Counted from the stretch's first letter, positions 1 to 9,768 are shown. The stretch: 55,557 bases of DNA from JAGTVG01 sp964389805 (GCA_964389805.1 CAYMFU010000240.1:1-55557); one strand, 5' to 3'. Notes: generated by a model from the letters alone, not told the origin. Numbers and translations are program-made.

Positions 1-1
1 C

Positions 2-691
2 AACCCGGATCATCTCAGGATCCCTCAATGGGCTGAAGACGACCGGCCCAGAGAGAAATTATTAACCAAAGGCCGTGCTAACTTATCGAACGCAGAACTT
101 CTAGCTATTCTGATCGGAACCGGAACAAAAGCCTTAAGTGCTGTGGATCTGGCTAAACAAGTCCTGCAACAAGCCGACCTGAACCTCAATAATCTCGCCC
201 GCTTATCCGTAAAAGACCTCACTAGAATTAAAGGCATTGGGGAAGCTAAGGCTATTAGCATTGTCAGCGCCCTGGAACTAGGGAGACGAAGAAAGGAATC
301 TGTGGTGCCGGGTAGACCGCGGATTACAAATTCCATAGATGTCGTGGAAATGATGAAACAAGATTTACTGGATCTCAACCATGAAGAGTTCTGGATTGTC
401 ATTTTAAACCGGGCCAATTATGTTTTGAGAAAAAATAAGATAAGCAGTGGTGGCATTTCAGGGACAGTGGCTGATCCAAAACTCATTTTTAAATCAGCCT
501 TGGATCACAGGGGCAGTTCGATCATACTTATCCACAACCATCCATCCGGAAATCTTCAGCCAAGCCAGGCGGATATAACTCTAACAAAGACATTAAAAGA
601 AGCTGGAAAATTTCTGGAAATACCTGTCCTTGACCATATAATTGTCAGCGATAACTCGTATTTTAGCTTTGCTGATGAAGGAATGATGTAG
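2..691 (+). CDS. radC: RadC family JAB1/MPN-domain protein (5' end cut by the window edge)
   Basis: The frame is open from base 2, so the true start lies upstream. The first visible residues match the RadC N-terminus (IPQWAEDDRPREKLL). A helix-hairpin-helix-like segment follows (KDLTRIKGIGEAKA), then the JAB1/MPN domain with the metal-binding pattern HNHPSG, S seven residues later and D three residues after that (HNHPSGNLQPSQAD). This is the JAMM metalloprotease fold. The cellular role of RadC is unsettled; the old DNA-repair assignment is not well supported. A shorter GTG start at 143 would remove the conserved N-terminus and is unlikely. The next gene starts 21 bases after the stop. Confidence 0.93.
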   Translation, partial: NPDHLRIPQWAEDDRPREKLLTKGRANLSNAELLAILIGTGTKALSAVDLAKQVLQQADLNLNNLARLSVKDLTRIKGIGEAKAISIVSALELGRRRKESVVPGRPRITNSIDVVEMMKQDLLDLNHEEFWIVILNRANYVLRKNKISSGGISGTVADPKLIFKSALDHRGSSIILIHNHPSGNLQPSQADITLTKTLKEAGKFLEIPVLDHIIVSDNSYFSFADEGMM

Positions 692-712
692 ATCTACCAA
701 AATTATTCTGCT

Positions 713-1336
713 ATGAATCTAAGATATCTCTTCCCTTTCGTGATTCTCCTGTTATTGATCACATTCATATATTCATTCCTTGATAATTCTGTAAAAAAGG
801 AAGACTACCTGAAAGAAGTCCAGAAAAAGAGACAGGAAATAATCGAATATATGGAAAACGATCCGGATTCCCCCTTTCATAAAAAAGGGGAGATAAAATA
901 TGATAGATTAAACTTTTTCGATATCGATCCAGCTTTTAATGTGAAGGCCCGTATTGAGATAATTCCATCTCCTATCCCATTTGACATACAGATGACCAAT
1001 GGTGAAACAGCCAAATATTTCAAATATGCAATTGCCCATTTTAAACTCGATGACAAAGTCCAGGAGCTTTTCCTCTTGAAATCTGAAAGCTTTTTTGATG
1101 ATCCCTGGCTATTTCTGCCATTTTATGATGAAACAAGTGCTGACGAATCCTATGGTGGTGGCCGTTTCCTTAATGTGGAATACCACGATGAGGAAGAGAT
1201 ATACATTGATTTTAATCTGGCCTATAATCCATATTGCGCTTATACAGATACCTACCGGTGTCCAATCCCTCCTGCTGAAAACAAGATCACCGCTAAAGTC
1301 CTCGCCGGGGAAAGAAATTACAAAGTGCAGCATTAA
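713..1336 (+). CDS. DUF1684 family protein, membrane-anchored
   Basis: A 207-residue protein with one hydrophobic segment at about residues 5-22 that should act as an anchor or uncleaved signal. The C-terminal half carries the DUF1684 hallmarks: GGGRFLNVEY, then YNPYCAY, then CPIPPAEN and a final AGE motif. The biochemical function of DUF1684 proteins is not established. The gene sits 21 bases after radC and 66 bases before pheT, so it may be co-transcribed with radC. The family call rests on motif recognition; no function is claimed. Confidence 0.8.
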   Translation: MNLRYLFPFVILLLLITFIYSFLDNSVKKEDYLKEVQKKRQEIIEYMENDPDSPFHKKGEIKYDRLNFFDIDPAFNVKARIEIIPSPIPFDIQMTNGETAKYFKYAIAHFKLDDKVQELFLLKSESFFDDPWLFLPFYDETSADESYGGGRFLNVEYHDEEEIYIDFNLAYNPYCAYTDTYRCPIPPAENKITAKVLAGERNYKVQH

Positions 1337-1402
1337 GTGTTCAGAATTACCCTGAAGAAAAATCAATTGATTAATTTTACGGCTTATTTTGTGTAAAGAA
1401 CT

Positions 1403-3817
1403 ATGAAGATCTCATATACCTGGCTGAAAGACTATATCAACATAAGTGATGACGCAAAAACCCTTGGCAAACAATTAACCGGAACGGGGCTGGAGGTTGA
1501 GACCATTGAATCTTATGAAGAAATAGAGGGCAGCTTGAATGGACTGGTGGTTGGTGAGGTGATATCCTGCGAAAAACACCCAAATGCGGATAAACTGAAA
1601 ATTACCACTGTAGATATTGGAAATAATGAACCATTACCCATTGTTTGTGGTGCACCAAACGTTGAAGTTGGCCAAAAGGTAGTTATAGCCACCGTTGGAA
1701 CTACCCTACATCATATTAAAGGAGAATCTTTTCAAATTAAAAAAACAAAAATCCGTGGCGAAGTATCCGAGGGTATGATATGTGCAGAAGATGAAATAGG
1801 CCTTGGGGAAGACCATTCGGGCATAATTGTTCTAGATCCATCTACCTCTGCGGGGAAAAGTGTACAGGAACACTACAGCCCATATAAAGATATGGTATAT
1901 GAAATAGGATTAACGCCTAACCGGGCCGATGCTACATCACATATCGGTGTTGCAAGGGATGTCCGAGCAATTACTGGAAAGGATATAATTCTTCCCTCCG
2001 TTGATGATTTCAAGGTGGACAACCATGAATTACCTATTGAAGTCGTAGTTAAAAATTCCAATGCTTGTCCAAGATATTCCGGAGTTACCATTAAGGACGT
2101 TACAATCAAAGAATCACCACGATGGTTAAAAAATAAGCTTAAGTCTGTCGGCTTGTCACCCATTAACAATGTGGTTGATATTACAAATTTCGTCCTGCAC
2201 GAATTCGGGCAACCTCTGCATGCGTTTGATGCGGATCAGATCGCTGGCAATAAGATAATTGTTGACACTATGCCTGATGGATCAAAGTTTGTCACCCTCG
2301 ACGAGATGGAAAGAAAATTGCTGAACACAGATCTGATGATCTGTAATTCGGATGAAGGCATGTGTATTGCGGGCGTATTTGGAGGTATAAAATCAGGTGT
2401 AACAGAGCAGACCAGAAATATATTTCTTGAAAGTGCTTATTTTTCACCTGATTATATACGAAGAACAGCCCATTATCATGAACTTAAGACAGACGCTTCA
2501 TTCAGGTTTGAACGAGGTACCGATCCTGAGATCACCGTTCATGCCTTAAAGAGGGCTACAGTATTGATCAAAGAACTTGCAGGAGGCACGATCTCTTCTG
2601 AGGTTGTTGACGTTTATCCCAAGAAACTAAATCCCTTTGAAGTAGCGGTAAGTTATGCACATATTGACAGGTTGATAGGGAAACATATACCTGCTGATGA
2701 AATTAAAAGGATCTTGAATTTACTGGATATCGAGGTTAGGCAGGAATCAAAAACAGGATTTACGACTATCGTTCCACAATACCGGGTAGATGTATACCGG
2801 GAGGCGGACATCATTGAAGAAATACTCAGGATTTATGGGTACGACAACATCGAGATCCCCAAAAATATCAGCAGTGGTTACCTGGCCGAGTTCCCCTTAA
2901 AGGACCGGGATAAGTTACAAAGTAAAATTTCTGATCTTCTCTCTTCGATAGGGTTTACAGAGATCATGACAAACTCATTTACCACACAAGAATATTCAAG
3001 GGCTGTGCCGGAATTAAAAATCGGAGAAGATGTAGATATACTTAACAGGCTTAGTGAAGATCTGGGCGTACTGCGGCAATCCCTATTGTTTACCGGGCTT
3101 GAAGTGATCGCATATAATATTTCACACAGGCAAAAAAATTTAAAACTTTTTGAGCTTGGAAAATCCTATACAAAGGTTAATGGTAAATACCTGGAATATA
3201 ACCAATTAAGCTTGTTCATGACGGGTGATTCGGTCGCTGAAAATTGGAGAAGTCAGACATACCCAATTGAATTTCATGATCTTTATGAGGTTATTCAAAA
3301 AATATTATATAAATTTAATATTCATGATCCTGAGTTAAATTTCATTCAGGATGAGATTATTAAAGAGGGTGTCATACTTTCCATTAATGGAAGGAAACTT
3401 GTGACTTTTGGCTGGCTTACAGAGAATGTACTTAAGCAGGCAAATGTTAAGCAAGATGTTCTTTATGGTATTGTCGATTGGGATTTTTTCTTTGAATTAA
3501 CCACAACTGAAATCTCTTTTGAACAGGTTTCTAAGTATCCGGAAGTTAGACGCGATTTATCACTTGTTATCGATAAGTCTATTACTTTCAATGATATTTT
3601 AAAAATTGTAAAAAAGAATGAAAACAAACTTGTGAGAAACTTAAATGTTTTCGATTTTTATGAGGGTGAAAAGATCGACAGGAATAAAAAAGCATATGCT
3701 TTAAGTTTTACCTTGCAGGATAAGTCAAGAACTTTAAGCGATAAGCAAATTGACAAGACAATGAAACACCTTATTGTGTTATTTGAAAATGAATTAGGGG
3801 CCATAATCAGAAAGTAG
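1403..3817 (+). CDS. pheT: Phenylalanine--tRNA ligase beta subunit
   Basis: An 804-residue protein of normal length for bacterial PheT. It charges tRNA-Phe as an alpha2-beta2 enzyme in the cytoplasm. It starts with the usual MKISYTWLKDYI. Domains in order: a tRNA-binding OB fold at about 39-150 (EKHPNADKLKITTVD), the B3/B4 editing domain at about 215-390, the B5 domain at about 405-475, the core catalytic-like domain, and a C-terminal ferredoxin-fold anticodon-binding domain from about 710 (SKYPEVRRDLSLVID). pheS is not in the window, so the two subunits are encoded apart. The next gene begins two bases after the stop, which suggests an operon with the small coiled-coil gene and zapA. Confidence 0.98.
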   Translation: MKISYTWLKDYINISDDAKTLGKQLTGTGLEVETIESYEEIEGSLNGLVVGEVISCEKHPNADKLKITTVDIGNNEPLPIVCGAPNVEVGQKVVIATVGTTLHHIKGESFQIKKTKIRGEVSEGMICAEDEIGLGEDHSGIIVLDPSTSAGKSVQEHYSPYKDMVYEIGLTPNRADATSHIGVARDVRAITGKDIILPSVDDFKVDNHELPIEVVVKNSNACPRYSGVTIKDVTIKESPRWLKNKLKSVGLSPINNVVDITNFVLHEFGQPLHAFDADQIAGNKIIVDTMPDGSKFVTLDEMERKLLNTDLMICNSDEGMCIAGVFGGIKSGVTEQTRNIFLESAYFSPDYIRRTAHYHELKTDASFRFERGTDPEITVHALKRATVLIKELAGGTISSEVVDVYPKKLNPFEVAVSYAHIDRLIGKHIPADEIKRILNLLDIEVRQESKTGFTTIVPQYRVDVYREADIIEEILRIYGYDNIEIPKNISSGYLAEFPLKDRDKLQSKISDLLSSIGFTEIMTNSFTTQEYSRAVPELKIGEDVDILNRLSEDLGVLRQSLLFTGLEVIAYNISHRQKNLKLFELGKSYTKVNGKYLEYNQLSLFMTGDSVAENWRSQTYPIEFHDLYEVIQKILYKFNIHDPELNFIQDEIIKEGVILSINGRKLVTFGWLTENVLKQANVKQDVLYGIVDWDFFFELTTTEISFEQVSKYPEVRRDLSLVIDKSITFNDILKIVKKNENKLVRNLNVFDFYEGEKIDRNKKAYALSFTLQDKSRTLSDKQIDKTMKHLIVLFENELGAIIRK

Positions 3818-3819
3818 CA

Positions 3820-4119
3820 ATGAATAGAGAAAAACTGAATCTAAGTTTATCTAATCTTGAAAGAAAAGTAAAATTCCTGCTCAATAATCATAAAGATCTT
3901 AAACAAGAATTAACCATTGCAAAATCTGAAAATCAAGAACTTAAAGAAATCATCAGAAAAAAGGATGATCAAATTATAGATTTTCAAAATAAGTATAAAA
4001 TTAGTAAAATTGTGACGAATATACGGGATGGAGAAGATGATGCTTCTGAATTAAAAAATCAGATTAACGAATATATACGAGAAATTGACAAATGCATAAT
4101 GCATTTATCGCAAGGGTAG
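3820..4119 (+). CDS. Small coiled-coil protein encoded just before zapA
   Basis: A 99-residue, charged, almost wholly helical protein with no signal or membrane segment. Residues about 5-60 show heptad-like spacing of Leu/Ile/Val typical of a coiled coil (LSNLERKVKFLLNNHKDLKQEL). The C-terminus is a second short amphipathic helix (ELKNQINEYIREIDKCIMHL). It starts two bases after pheT stops and ends 12 bases before zapA starts, so co-transcription is very likely. From general knowledge, small unnamed coiled-coil genes sit before zapA in other Bacteroidota. A role with ZapA in division-ring organisation, like ZapB in Proteobacteria, is inference from position and shape only. Confidence 0.8.
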   Translation: MNREKLNLSLSNLERKVKFLLNNHKDLKQELTIAKSENQELKEIIRKKDDQIIDFQNKYKISKIVTNIRDGEDDASELKNQINEYIREIDKCIMHLSQG

Positions 4120-4131
4120 AATATATTAATA

Positions 4132-4425
4132 ATGCGTAACGTACTTTCTATAAAAATTAAAATTGCTGACAGGGAATATCCCATGAAGATAGAGCCGGAA
4201 GATGAAGAGGTGATACGGAAAGCGGGGAAGCTAATCAACGAAAAGATCAAATCATACGCTCAGCAATTTGGAATAGATGATAAGCAGGATCTGTTGGCAA
4301 TGGTCGCATTTGATATTCTGGTAGACAAAAGCCAGAAAGAAGAATATGATGTAATTAACGACGAAACGATACTGGACAGAATTAATTATCTAAATAATAT
4401 AGTCTCCTCTGATACGCAATCCTGA
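4132..4425 (+). CDS. zapA: Cell division protein ZapA
   Basis: A 97-residue protein with the ZapA pattern: an N-terminal beta-alpha-beta head (LSIKIKIADREYPMKIEPEDEEVIRKAGKLINEKI) and a C-terminal helix that mediates dimer and tetramer formation, including the typical DLLAMVAFDILVD stretch. ZapA binds FtsZ and bundles its filaments at midcell. The order pheT, coiled-coil gene, zapA, rny gives a compact plus-strand run; 56 bases separate zapA from rny. No obvious terminator is seen in that gap. Confidence 0.9.
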   Translation: MRNVLSIKIKIADREYPMKIEPEDEEVIRKAGKLINEKIKSYAQQFGIDDKQDLLAMVAFDILVDKSQKEEYDVINDETILDRINYLNNIVSSDTQS

Positions 4426-4481
4426 TTTTAAATAAAAAAGGCATTCCCTCCAACCTGTGATATTTTTAAATATATACAATC

Positions 4482-6047
4482 ATGGGTGAAATTACAATAC
4501 TAATATTAATTGGGTCCGCAAGCCTCATAGTGGGTGGCGCGATCGGTTACTTCATTCTAAGAAGCGCACAACGCAAACATGAAGTAGAAGCCAAAGAAAA
4601 GGCTGATCTCATAATCAAGGAAGCCAATATTAATGCCGAAACGATTAAGAAAGACAAGATCCTCGAAGCAAAAGAGAAATTCCTTCAATTGAAAACAGAG
4701 TTCGAGGAAGAGGCAAACAAAAAGAAGAATCTCATCATAAGTAATGAATCGAAAATTAAACAGAGGGAACATAACCTTTCTAAGCAATTTGAACAGGCAA
4801 AACGTAAGGAGGATGAGATTGACAGCATGAAGGAAAACCTGAATGCACAGATGGAGATCGTGAAGAAACGTAAAGCTGAACTTGAAAAGGTCCGCCAGGA
4901 ACAGATCAATGCACTGGAAAAAATTGCAAATCTCTCCAGGACCGAAGCGCTTGATAAAATGATGGAAAACCTGAAAAATGAAGCTCAAACAAAAGCTTCC
5001 TCCATCATTAAAGATATCCTTGAAGAGGCGAAATTAACCGCTAATAAAGAAGCGAAAAATGTAATCCTTAAAACGCTTCAGCGTACTGCAACGGAACATA
5101 CAATTGAGAACTGTGTATCCGTTTTCAATATTGAAAGCGACGACATTAAGGGTAAGATCATTGGCCGTGAAGGTCGTAATATCAGGGCGCTGGAAGCTGC
5201 AACTGGTATTGAAATTATCGTTGACGATACTCCGGAGGCGATCATCATATCCGGTTTTGATCCGGTCAGACGTGAGATAGCGCGACTATCCCTGCACCGC
5301 CTGGTAGCGGATGGCAGGATCCACCCTGCTAGAATTGAGGAGATCGTGGGAAAAACCAGGAAGAACATTGATGAAGAGATCATTGAACTGGGTGAGCGTA
5401 CAGTGATTGACCTGGGTATTCATGGATTAAATCCTGAACTGATCAAAATGGTAGGCCGTATGCGGTTCCGGTCTTCATATGGACAAAATCTACTCCAGCA
5501 CTCCAGGGAGGTGGCCAAACTTTGCGCCACGCTGGCATCCGAACTTGGCCTAAATGCTAAGCTCGCAAAACGCGCGGGCTTGCTTCACGATATAGGAAAA
5601 GTCTGGCCTGATGAACCTGATCAACCACATGCAATTGTTGGGATGGAACTTGCCAAAAAGTATAAAGAAAACCAGGAGGTATGCAATGCGATTGGTGCCC
5701 ATCATGATGAAATAGAAATGACTTCTATGATCTCTCCGCTAATACAGATTGCTGATGCGATCTCAGGTGCGCGACCAGGGGCAAGACGGGAAGTCATGGA
5801 ATCTTATATCAAGCGACTAAAAGAACTTGAAGAACTGGCACTTGGCTTTGAAGGTGTAAATAAGTGCTACGCCATTCAAGCTGGTCGTGAACTCAGGGTT
5901 CTGGTTGATGCTGAAACTGTTTCAGATGAGCAGTCCGGAAAGCTCTCCTTCGAGATATCGCAAAAGATCGAAAAGGAAATGCAGTACCCCGGACAGATAA
6001 AAGTTACCGTAATTAGAGAAACCAGGGCTGTCAGCTACGCAAAATAG
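4482..6047 (+). CDS. rny: Ribonuclease Y
   Basis: A 521-residue membrane-anchored endoribonuclease that starts mRNA decay. One transmembrane helix lies at about residues 4-26, followed by a long charged coiled coil to about 200. A KH RNA-binding domain follows at about 211-275 (IGREGRNIRALEAATG). The HD catalytic domain lies at about 335-430, with the metal-binding pair in LLHDIGKVWP near residue 369. Length and domain order match the family. It is the last gene of the plus-strand run and faces sucD. Confidence 0.97.
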   Translation: MGEITILILIGSASLIVGGAIGYFILRSAQRKHEVEAKEKADLIIKEANINAETIKKDKILEAKEKFLQLKTEFEEEANKKKNLIISNESKIKQREHNLSKQFEQAKRKEDEIDSMKENLNAQMEIVKKRKAELEKVRQEQINALEKIANLSRTEALDKMMENLKNEAQTKASSIIKDILEEAKLTANKEAKNVILKTLQRTATEHTIENCVSVFNIESDDIKGKIIGREGRNIRALEAATGIEIIVDDTPEAIIISGFDPVRREIARLSLHRLVADGRIHPARIEEIVGKTRKNIDEEIIELGERTVIDLGIHGLNPELIKMVGRMRFRSSYGQNLLQHSREVAKLCATLASELGLNAKLAKRAGLLHDIGKVWPDEPDQPHAIVGMELAKKYKENQEVCNAIGAHHDEIEMTSMISPLIQIADAISGARPGARREVMESYIKRLKELEELALGFEGVNKCYAIQAGRELRVLVDAETVSDEQSGKLSFEISQKIEKEMQYPGQIKVTVIRETRAVSYAK

Positions 6048-6169
6048 CAGAGTATGAATCCTTAGGATCTAGCCAACAGGAATTCGACATAAGAAACAGT
6101 CTTAATTTTCTTTTGACTCCCAGGCGATTATTTCACATAAAAGGAATATAAAGTCCAGTATTTATAATA

Positions 6170-6199
6170 TTGAAAAATACAGCCCGGAACAGAGGCTGG
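6170..6199 (-). terminator. Intrinsic terminator of sucD
   Basis: Read on the minus strand just after the sucD stop, CAGCC, a nine-base loop and GGCTG form a short GC-rich hairpin, followed at once by TATTTTTC. It lies 17 bases beyond the sucD stop codon. The stem is only five pairs, so strength is uncertain. Confidence 0.55.
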
Positions 6200-6215
6200 G
6201 TCATTTGGAAAAAAT

Positions 6216-7088
6216 CTAACCTTTGAGTGCTTTGATCATCGTATCCCCTATATCTGCAGGGGATTCTACGACATGAATTCCACACTCTTCCATGATCTTC
6301 ATCTTTGCCTCGGCAGTATCTGCAGCACCACCAATAATGGCACCCGCGTGCCCCATTCTTCTACCTGGAGGAGCGGTCTGCCCTGCGATAAAACCAACAA
6401 CCGGCTTGGTACCATGCTCTTTAATGTAATAAGAAGCATCGGCTTCCATACTTCCTCCTATTTCTCCGATCATAATGATCCCCTCGGTTTCAGAATCTTC
6501 CATCAATAATTTAACAGCATCCATTGTAGTGGTTCCAATTATCGGATCGCCTCCAATCCCAATACACGTTGATTGACCCATACCAGCTTTTGTAACCTGA
6601 TCGACCGCTTCATAAGTCAGGGTGCCGGATCGAGATACAATTCCAATGGTTCCCTTTTTATGGATGAATCCAGGCATAATCCCAACTTTAGCCTCACCTG
6701 GTGTGATAACGCCCGGACAATTGGGGCCGACCAATACAGAATCCATATTTTTCAGATAGGATTTTACCTTGATCATATCTCTGGTTGGTATGCCTTCAGT
6801 AATGGTTACAATTACTTTAATGCCTGCGTCGGCAGCCTCAATTATGGCATCCCCGGCAAATGCAGGTGGGACAAAGATTACAGATACATCAGCACCTGTT
6901 GATACTACTGCATCTCTAACGGTGTTAAAAACAGGCTTATCCAGATGGATCTGACCACCTTTCCCGGGAGTCACACCTCCAACTACATTAGTTCCGTATT
7001 CTATCATTTGTATGGCATGGAAGGTACCTTCAGATCCGGTAAATCCTTGTATAATTATCTTGCTATTCTTATTAACTAAAACACTCAT
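6216..7088 (-). CDS. sucD: Succinate--CoA ligase (ADP-forming) subunit alpha
   Basis: A 290-residue protein of normal length. It carries the CoA-binding Rossmann-type N-terminus (IIQGFTGSEGTFHAIQMIEYGT), the GPNCPG turn, the SRSGTLTYEA stretch and the phosphohistidine loop GHAGAIIGG with His247. It makes or uses succinyl-CoA in the TCA cycle together with SucC. sucC is not in view, so the two subunits are encoded apart here. The gene is flanked by a recognisable promoter and a hairpin terminator, which suggests a single-gene transcript. Confidence 0.97.
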   Translation of the reverse strand: MSVLVNKNSKIIIQGFTGSEGTFHAIQMIEYGTNVVGGVTPGKGGQIHLDKPVFNTVRDAVVSTGADVSVIFVPPAFAGDAIIEAADAGIKVIVTITEGIPTRDMIKVKSYLKNMDSVLVGPNCPGVITPGEAKVGIMPGFIHKKGTIGIVSRSGTLTYEAVDQVTKAGMGQSTCIGIGGDPIIGTTTMDAVKLLMEDSETEGIIMIGEIGGSMEADASYYIKEHGTKPVVGFIAGQTAPPGRRMGHAGAIIGGAADTAEAKMKIMEECGIHVVESPADIGDTMIKALKG

Positions 7089-7098
7089 TTGTAAATAT

Positions 7099-7134
7099 TT
7101 TGAACAAATTTAGCGTTTTCTTCCACACGCGCAA
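7099..7134 (-). promoter_or_regulatory. Bacteroidota housekeeping promoter of sucD
   Basis: On the minus strand, TTG (7134-7132), exactly 19 bases, then TAAATTTG (7112-7105) match the Bacteroidota pattern of a -33 TTG/TTTG and a -7 TAnnTTTG. Transcription would begin near 7099, giving a leader of about ten bases before the ATG at 7088. This is the best match to the phylum's consensus that I found in the window. Confidence 0.7.
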
Positions 7135-7389
7135 GAAAGGTCGACTCAATATTTCTTATAGATCAGGAATTATTACAATACTGGCATCATTTTGCCCGCT
7201 AATTGATTTGTCAGCAAGACATTAACTATAACTTATTATCAAATTGACTCATCCGGATCAAGCTGAGATCTTTAATACGAGAATTTTCAAAACATTGATG
7301 CCTTCAATTTTTGGAATCTAAATTATCTTGCTTTTAAGCCTTTTATTGGTAAAGTTCATCCTGCTTAAGAGAGATCTGTTGAAAATAAA
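7135..7389. other. Intergenic region between sucD and the permease genes
   Basis: Together with the sucD promoter, this makes about 300 bases without a gene. It is AT-rich. I see no clear hairpin with a T-run after the permease gene that ends at 7390, no RNA gene and no repeat. A 65-codon plus-strand ORF running into the permease gene (7328-7525) is an antisense shadow. Confidence 0.5.
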
Positions 7390-9768
7390 CTATTCATATC
7401 TCAGTGACTCAACAGGGTTATTGAAAGCAGCTTTTATGGCCTGGAAACCAACGGAAATTATAACGATCAGAAACGTTATTACTCCAGCAAAAATAAATTC
7501 CATTATGCCAATCGATGTTTTATAGGCGAATGATTGCAACCAGAAATTAAGAGAATATATGGCAAGAGGTATCGAAACCACAAATCCGATAAAAACCAAT
7601 ATAGAAAAGTTTCTCACCAATAAACGAAAAATCTGGAAACTGGATGATCCCAATGCTTTTCTTATGCCAATTTCCTTAGTCCGTACCTGGGTTTCATAGG
7701 TTGATAATCCAAAAAGGCCAAGACTGGCTATAATTATAGTCAGGATTGAAAATCCAACAAAAAGCTGCCCGGTTTTATATTCATTTTTATAAAGTGCATC
7801 GAAAGACTCATCGATAAAGTGATAATCGAAAGAAGATTTCGGCAAACTATCCTTCCACTCATTCTTTATAAAATCCAAGGTAGAAGTTATATCCCCATCT
7901 CCAAGCCGAATAATAATATGATTTCTAAAATTATTCTTTAAGACAAAGGTCATTGGTTCCACCTCATTCTTTAAAGAATTAAAATGGAAGTCCTCCACAA
8001 TACCAATACAAATGCCATTGTCCATGCCCATTGTTATCCTTTTCCCAATTGCATTATCCTTATCCCAACCTATTAATTTCATTGCGGTTTCATTGATAAT
8101 GTATTCCTTCTCATCTGAATTTTCCCGCTCCCTGCTGAAAGATTTTCCAGCAATCAATTTGACGCCAAAGGCATCCAGAACATCTTCATCTGACCTCCAT
8201 TCCCACATCAGCATCTTTTCCTCCTCTGCCATACCTTCCGCATTGATGATTTGTCCACCGGAATTTCGGGAGGGATAAGCCGAACAGAGTGCTACATGTT
8301 GAATATTATTATGTTGAAGCAGGTTTTTCTTTACACCGCTCAAGACATTTTCTTCTGGTGTTACAGTCATGCTGACGGCCATAACATGTTCTTTGTCAAA
8401 ACCCATTTTCTTCTCACTTAAATACCTTACCTGCTTATAAACTATGAATGTACCAATGATTAAACAGGTAGAAAGTACAAACTGAAATACTACCAGTGAT
8501 TTTCTCGCAATCGCTCCACTTTTCGAGCGTTTAAAACTTCCTTTAAGGACGTTGGAAGGCATAAAAGATGTCAGAATCAAGGATGGATATACTCCAGACA
8601 GAAGGGTGATAAGCAACCAGGACAAAACAATCTTTATTATATTTCCTAAAGTAAAAAATTCAAAAATTGACATGTTTTTACCTGTGACTTGAATAAAATA
8701 TGGTTCAGCCAGGGTCAATAATACAATAGCAAAAAGTAAGGAAAAAAAAGTGGTAACAAAAGACTCGAATAGAAATTGTATAATAAGTTGTTTCCTGACA
8801 CCTCCCATCATTTTTCTTAGTCCAACCTCCCTCGCTCTTTCCAGTGAACGGGAAGTTGCCAGGTTAATATAATTAACACAAGCGATGACCAGTATAAAAA
8901 CAGCTATGATGATCATTCCAAGAATCTGGTTTTTATCACCTCCAGGGGATGGTTCAAATTCTGTAGTGCCATTCAGATGTATGTCTTGAATGGGGATAAA
9001 AGTAAATCCAGCTTTCATGGCTTTCATCCAGTCAGGTCCTTCCTTATCGAGCATTTCAGCCAATTTCCTGCCTATTTCATCAATATCCGCATCCTTACGG
9101 AACTTCAAATAAGTGAAGTAATTCATATTATCCCAAACCAGGTTTTTAACCAAAGGTGTTGAAGTTGAGTTGACGATTATATCGGGCCTCACATGTGAAT
9201 TTTCAGGAATATCTTTATAAACTCCCGTTATAGCATAGTTCTTGCCATCGGAATTTGAGAAATTTTTCCCTAATACCTGAGTAGATCCGTAATATTGAAG
9301 TGCTTTTGAAGCTGACATAATAGCATCTTCAGGTTTTAACAAGCATCCATCTTTTTCGCCGTATATCAGGTCTATATTGAATATATCAAAAATAGTGGAA
9401 TCAGCTGCAAAACACTCTGCTTCCTTGTATTTTTCATCTTCGACAACGATCGTCACTGTCGTATTCAATGATTTTGCCATCCGAACATAGTTTTCTACGC
9501 CTGGAACTTCTTCAAGTAATCTCGGCCCCAGGATATTAGGTGTTACAGTAACAGATTTCAGTTCCCCATCAAGTTCCAGATGTGCATTCACACGATATTT
9601 TAAATCAACATCATCGTGATAATCGTCATAGGAAAGTTCAAATGATACATAAACAAAGATCAGAAACGCAGTAACGATGCCGGCAGAGAACCCAAGCAGA
9701 TTGATAAAGGTGCTAATCTTGTTTTTAAAAAATGTTCTTAAAGTGATTTTTAAATAACTGAAGAGCAT
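7390..9768 (-). CDS. ABC transporter permease, FtsX/MacB type (first of two)
   Basis: A 792-residue membrane protein with duplicated MacB-like architecture: an N-terminal transmembrane helix at about 20-42, a periplasmic MacB-type domain to about 280, an FtsX helix bundle at about 285-400, a further helix near 425, a second periplasmic domain, and a C-terminal FtsX bundle at about 670-785. Conserved loops ARSLERAREVGLRKMMGG and VRTKEIGIRKALGSS mark the FtsX domains. Proteins of this type transmit mechanical force or export peptides, lipoproteins or drugs. The substrate cannot be told. It lies 52 bases downstream of a related gene. No ATPase gene is adjacent, so the partner must be encoded elsewhere. 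Confidence 0.92.
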   Translation of the reverse strand: MLFSYLKITLRTFFKNKISTFINLLGFSAGIVTAFLIFVYVSFELSYDDYHDDVDLKYRVNAHLELDGELKSVTVTPNILGPRLLEEVPGVENYVRMAKSLNTTVTIVVEDEKYKEAECFAADSTIFDIFNIDLIYGEKDGCLLKPEDAIMSASKALQYYGSTQVLGKNFSNSDGKNYAITGVYKDIPENSHVRPDIIVNSTSTPLVKNLVWDNMNYFTYLKFRKDADIDEIGRKLAEMLDKEGPDWMKAMKAGFTFIPIQDIHLNGTTEFEPSPGGDKNQILGMIIIAVFILVIACVNYINLATSRSLERAREVGLRKMMGGVRKQLIIQFLFESFVTTFFSLLFAIVLLTLAEPYFIQVTGKNMSIFEFFTLGNIIKIVLSWLLITLLSGVYPSLILTSFMPSNVLKGSFKRSKSGAIARKSLVVFQFVLSTCLIIGTFIVYKQVRYLSEKKMGFDKEHVMAVSMTVTPEENVLSGVKKNLLQHNNIQHVALCSAYPSRNSGGQIINAEGMAEEEKMLMWEWRSDEDVLDAFGVKLIAGKSFSRERENSDEKEYIINETAMKLIGWDKDNAIGKRITMGMDNGICIGIVEDFHFNSLKNEVEPMTFVLKNNFRNHIIIRLGDGDITSTLDFIKNEWKDSLPKSSFDYHFIDESFDALYKNEYKTGQLFVGFSILTIIIASLGLFGLSTYETQVRTKEIGIRKALGSSSFQIFRLLVRNFSILVFIGFVVSIPLAIYSLNFWLQSFAYKTSIGIMEFIFAGVITFLIVIISVGFQAIKAAFNNPVESLRYE

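Noticed and set aside
143..691. Short RadC starting at GTG 143
   Set aside because: The frame continues upstream with the conserved RadC N-terminus, so the gene is cut by the window edge rather than short.
6573..6902. 109-codon plus-strand ORF inside sucD
   Set aside because: It is antisense to a well-conserved gene, and its product has no coherent features.
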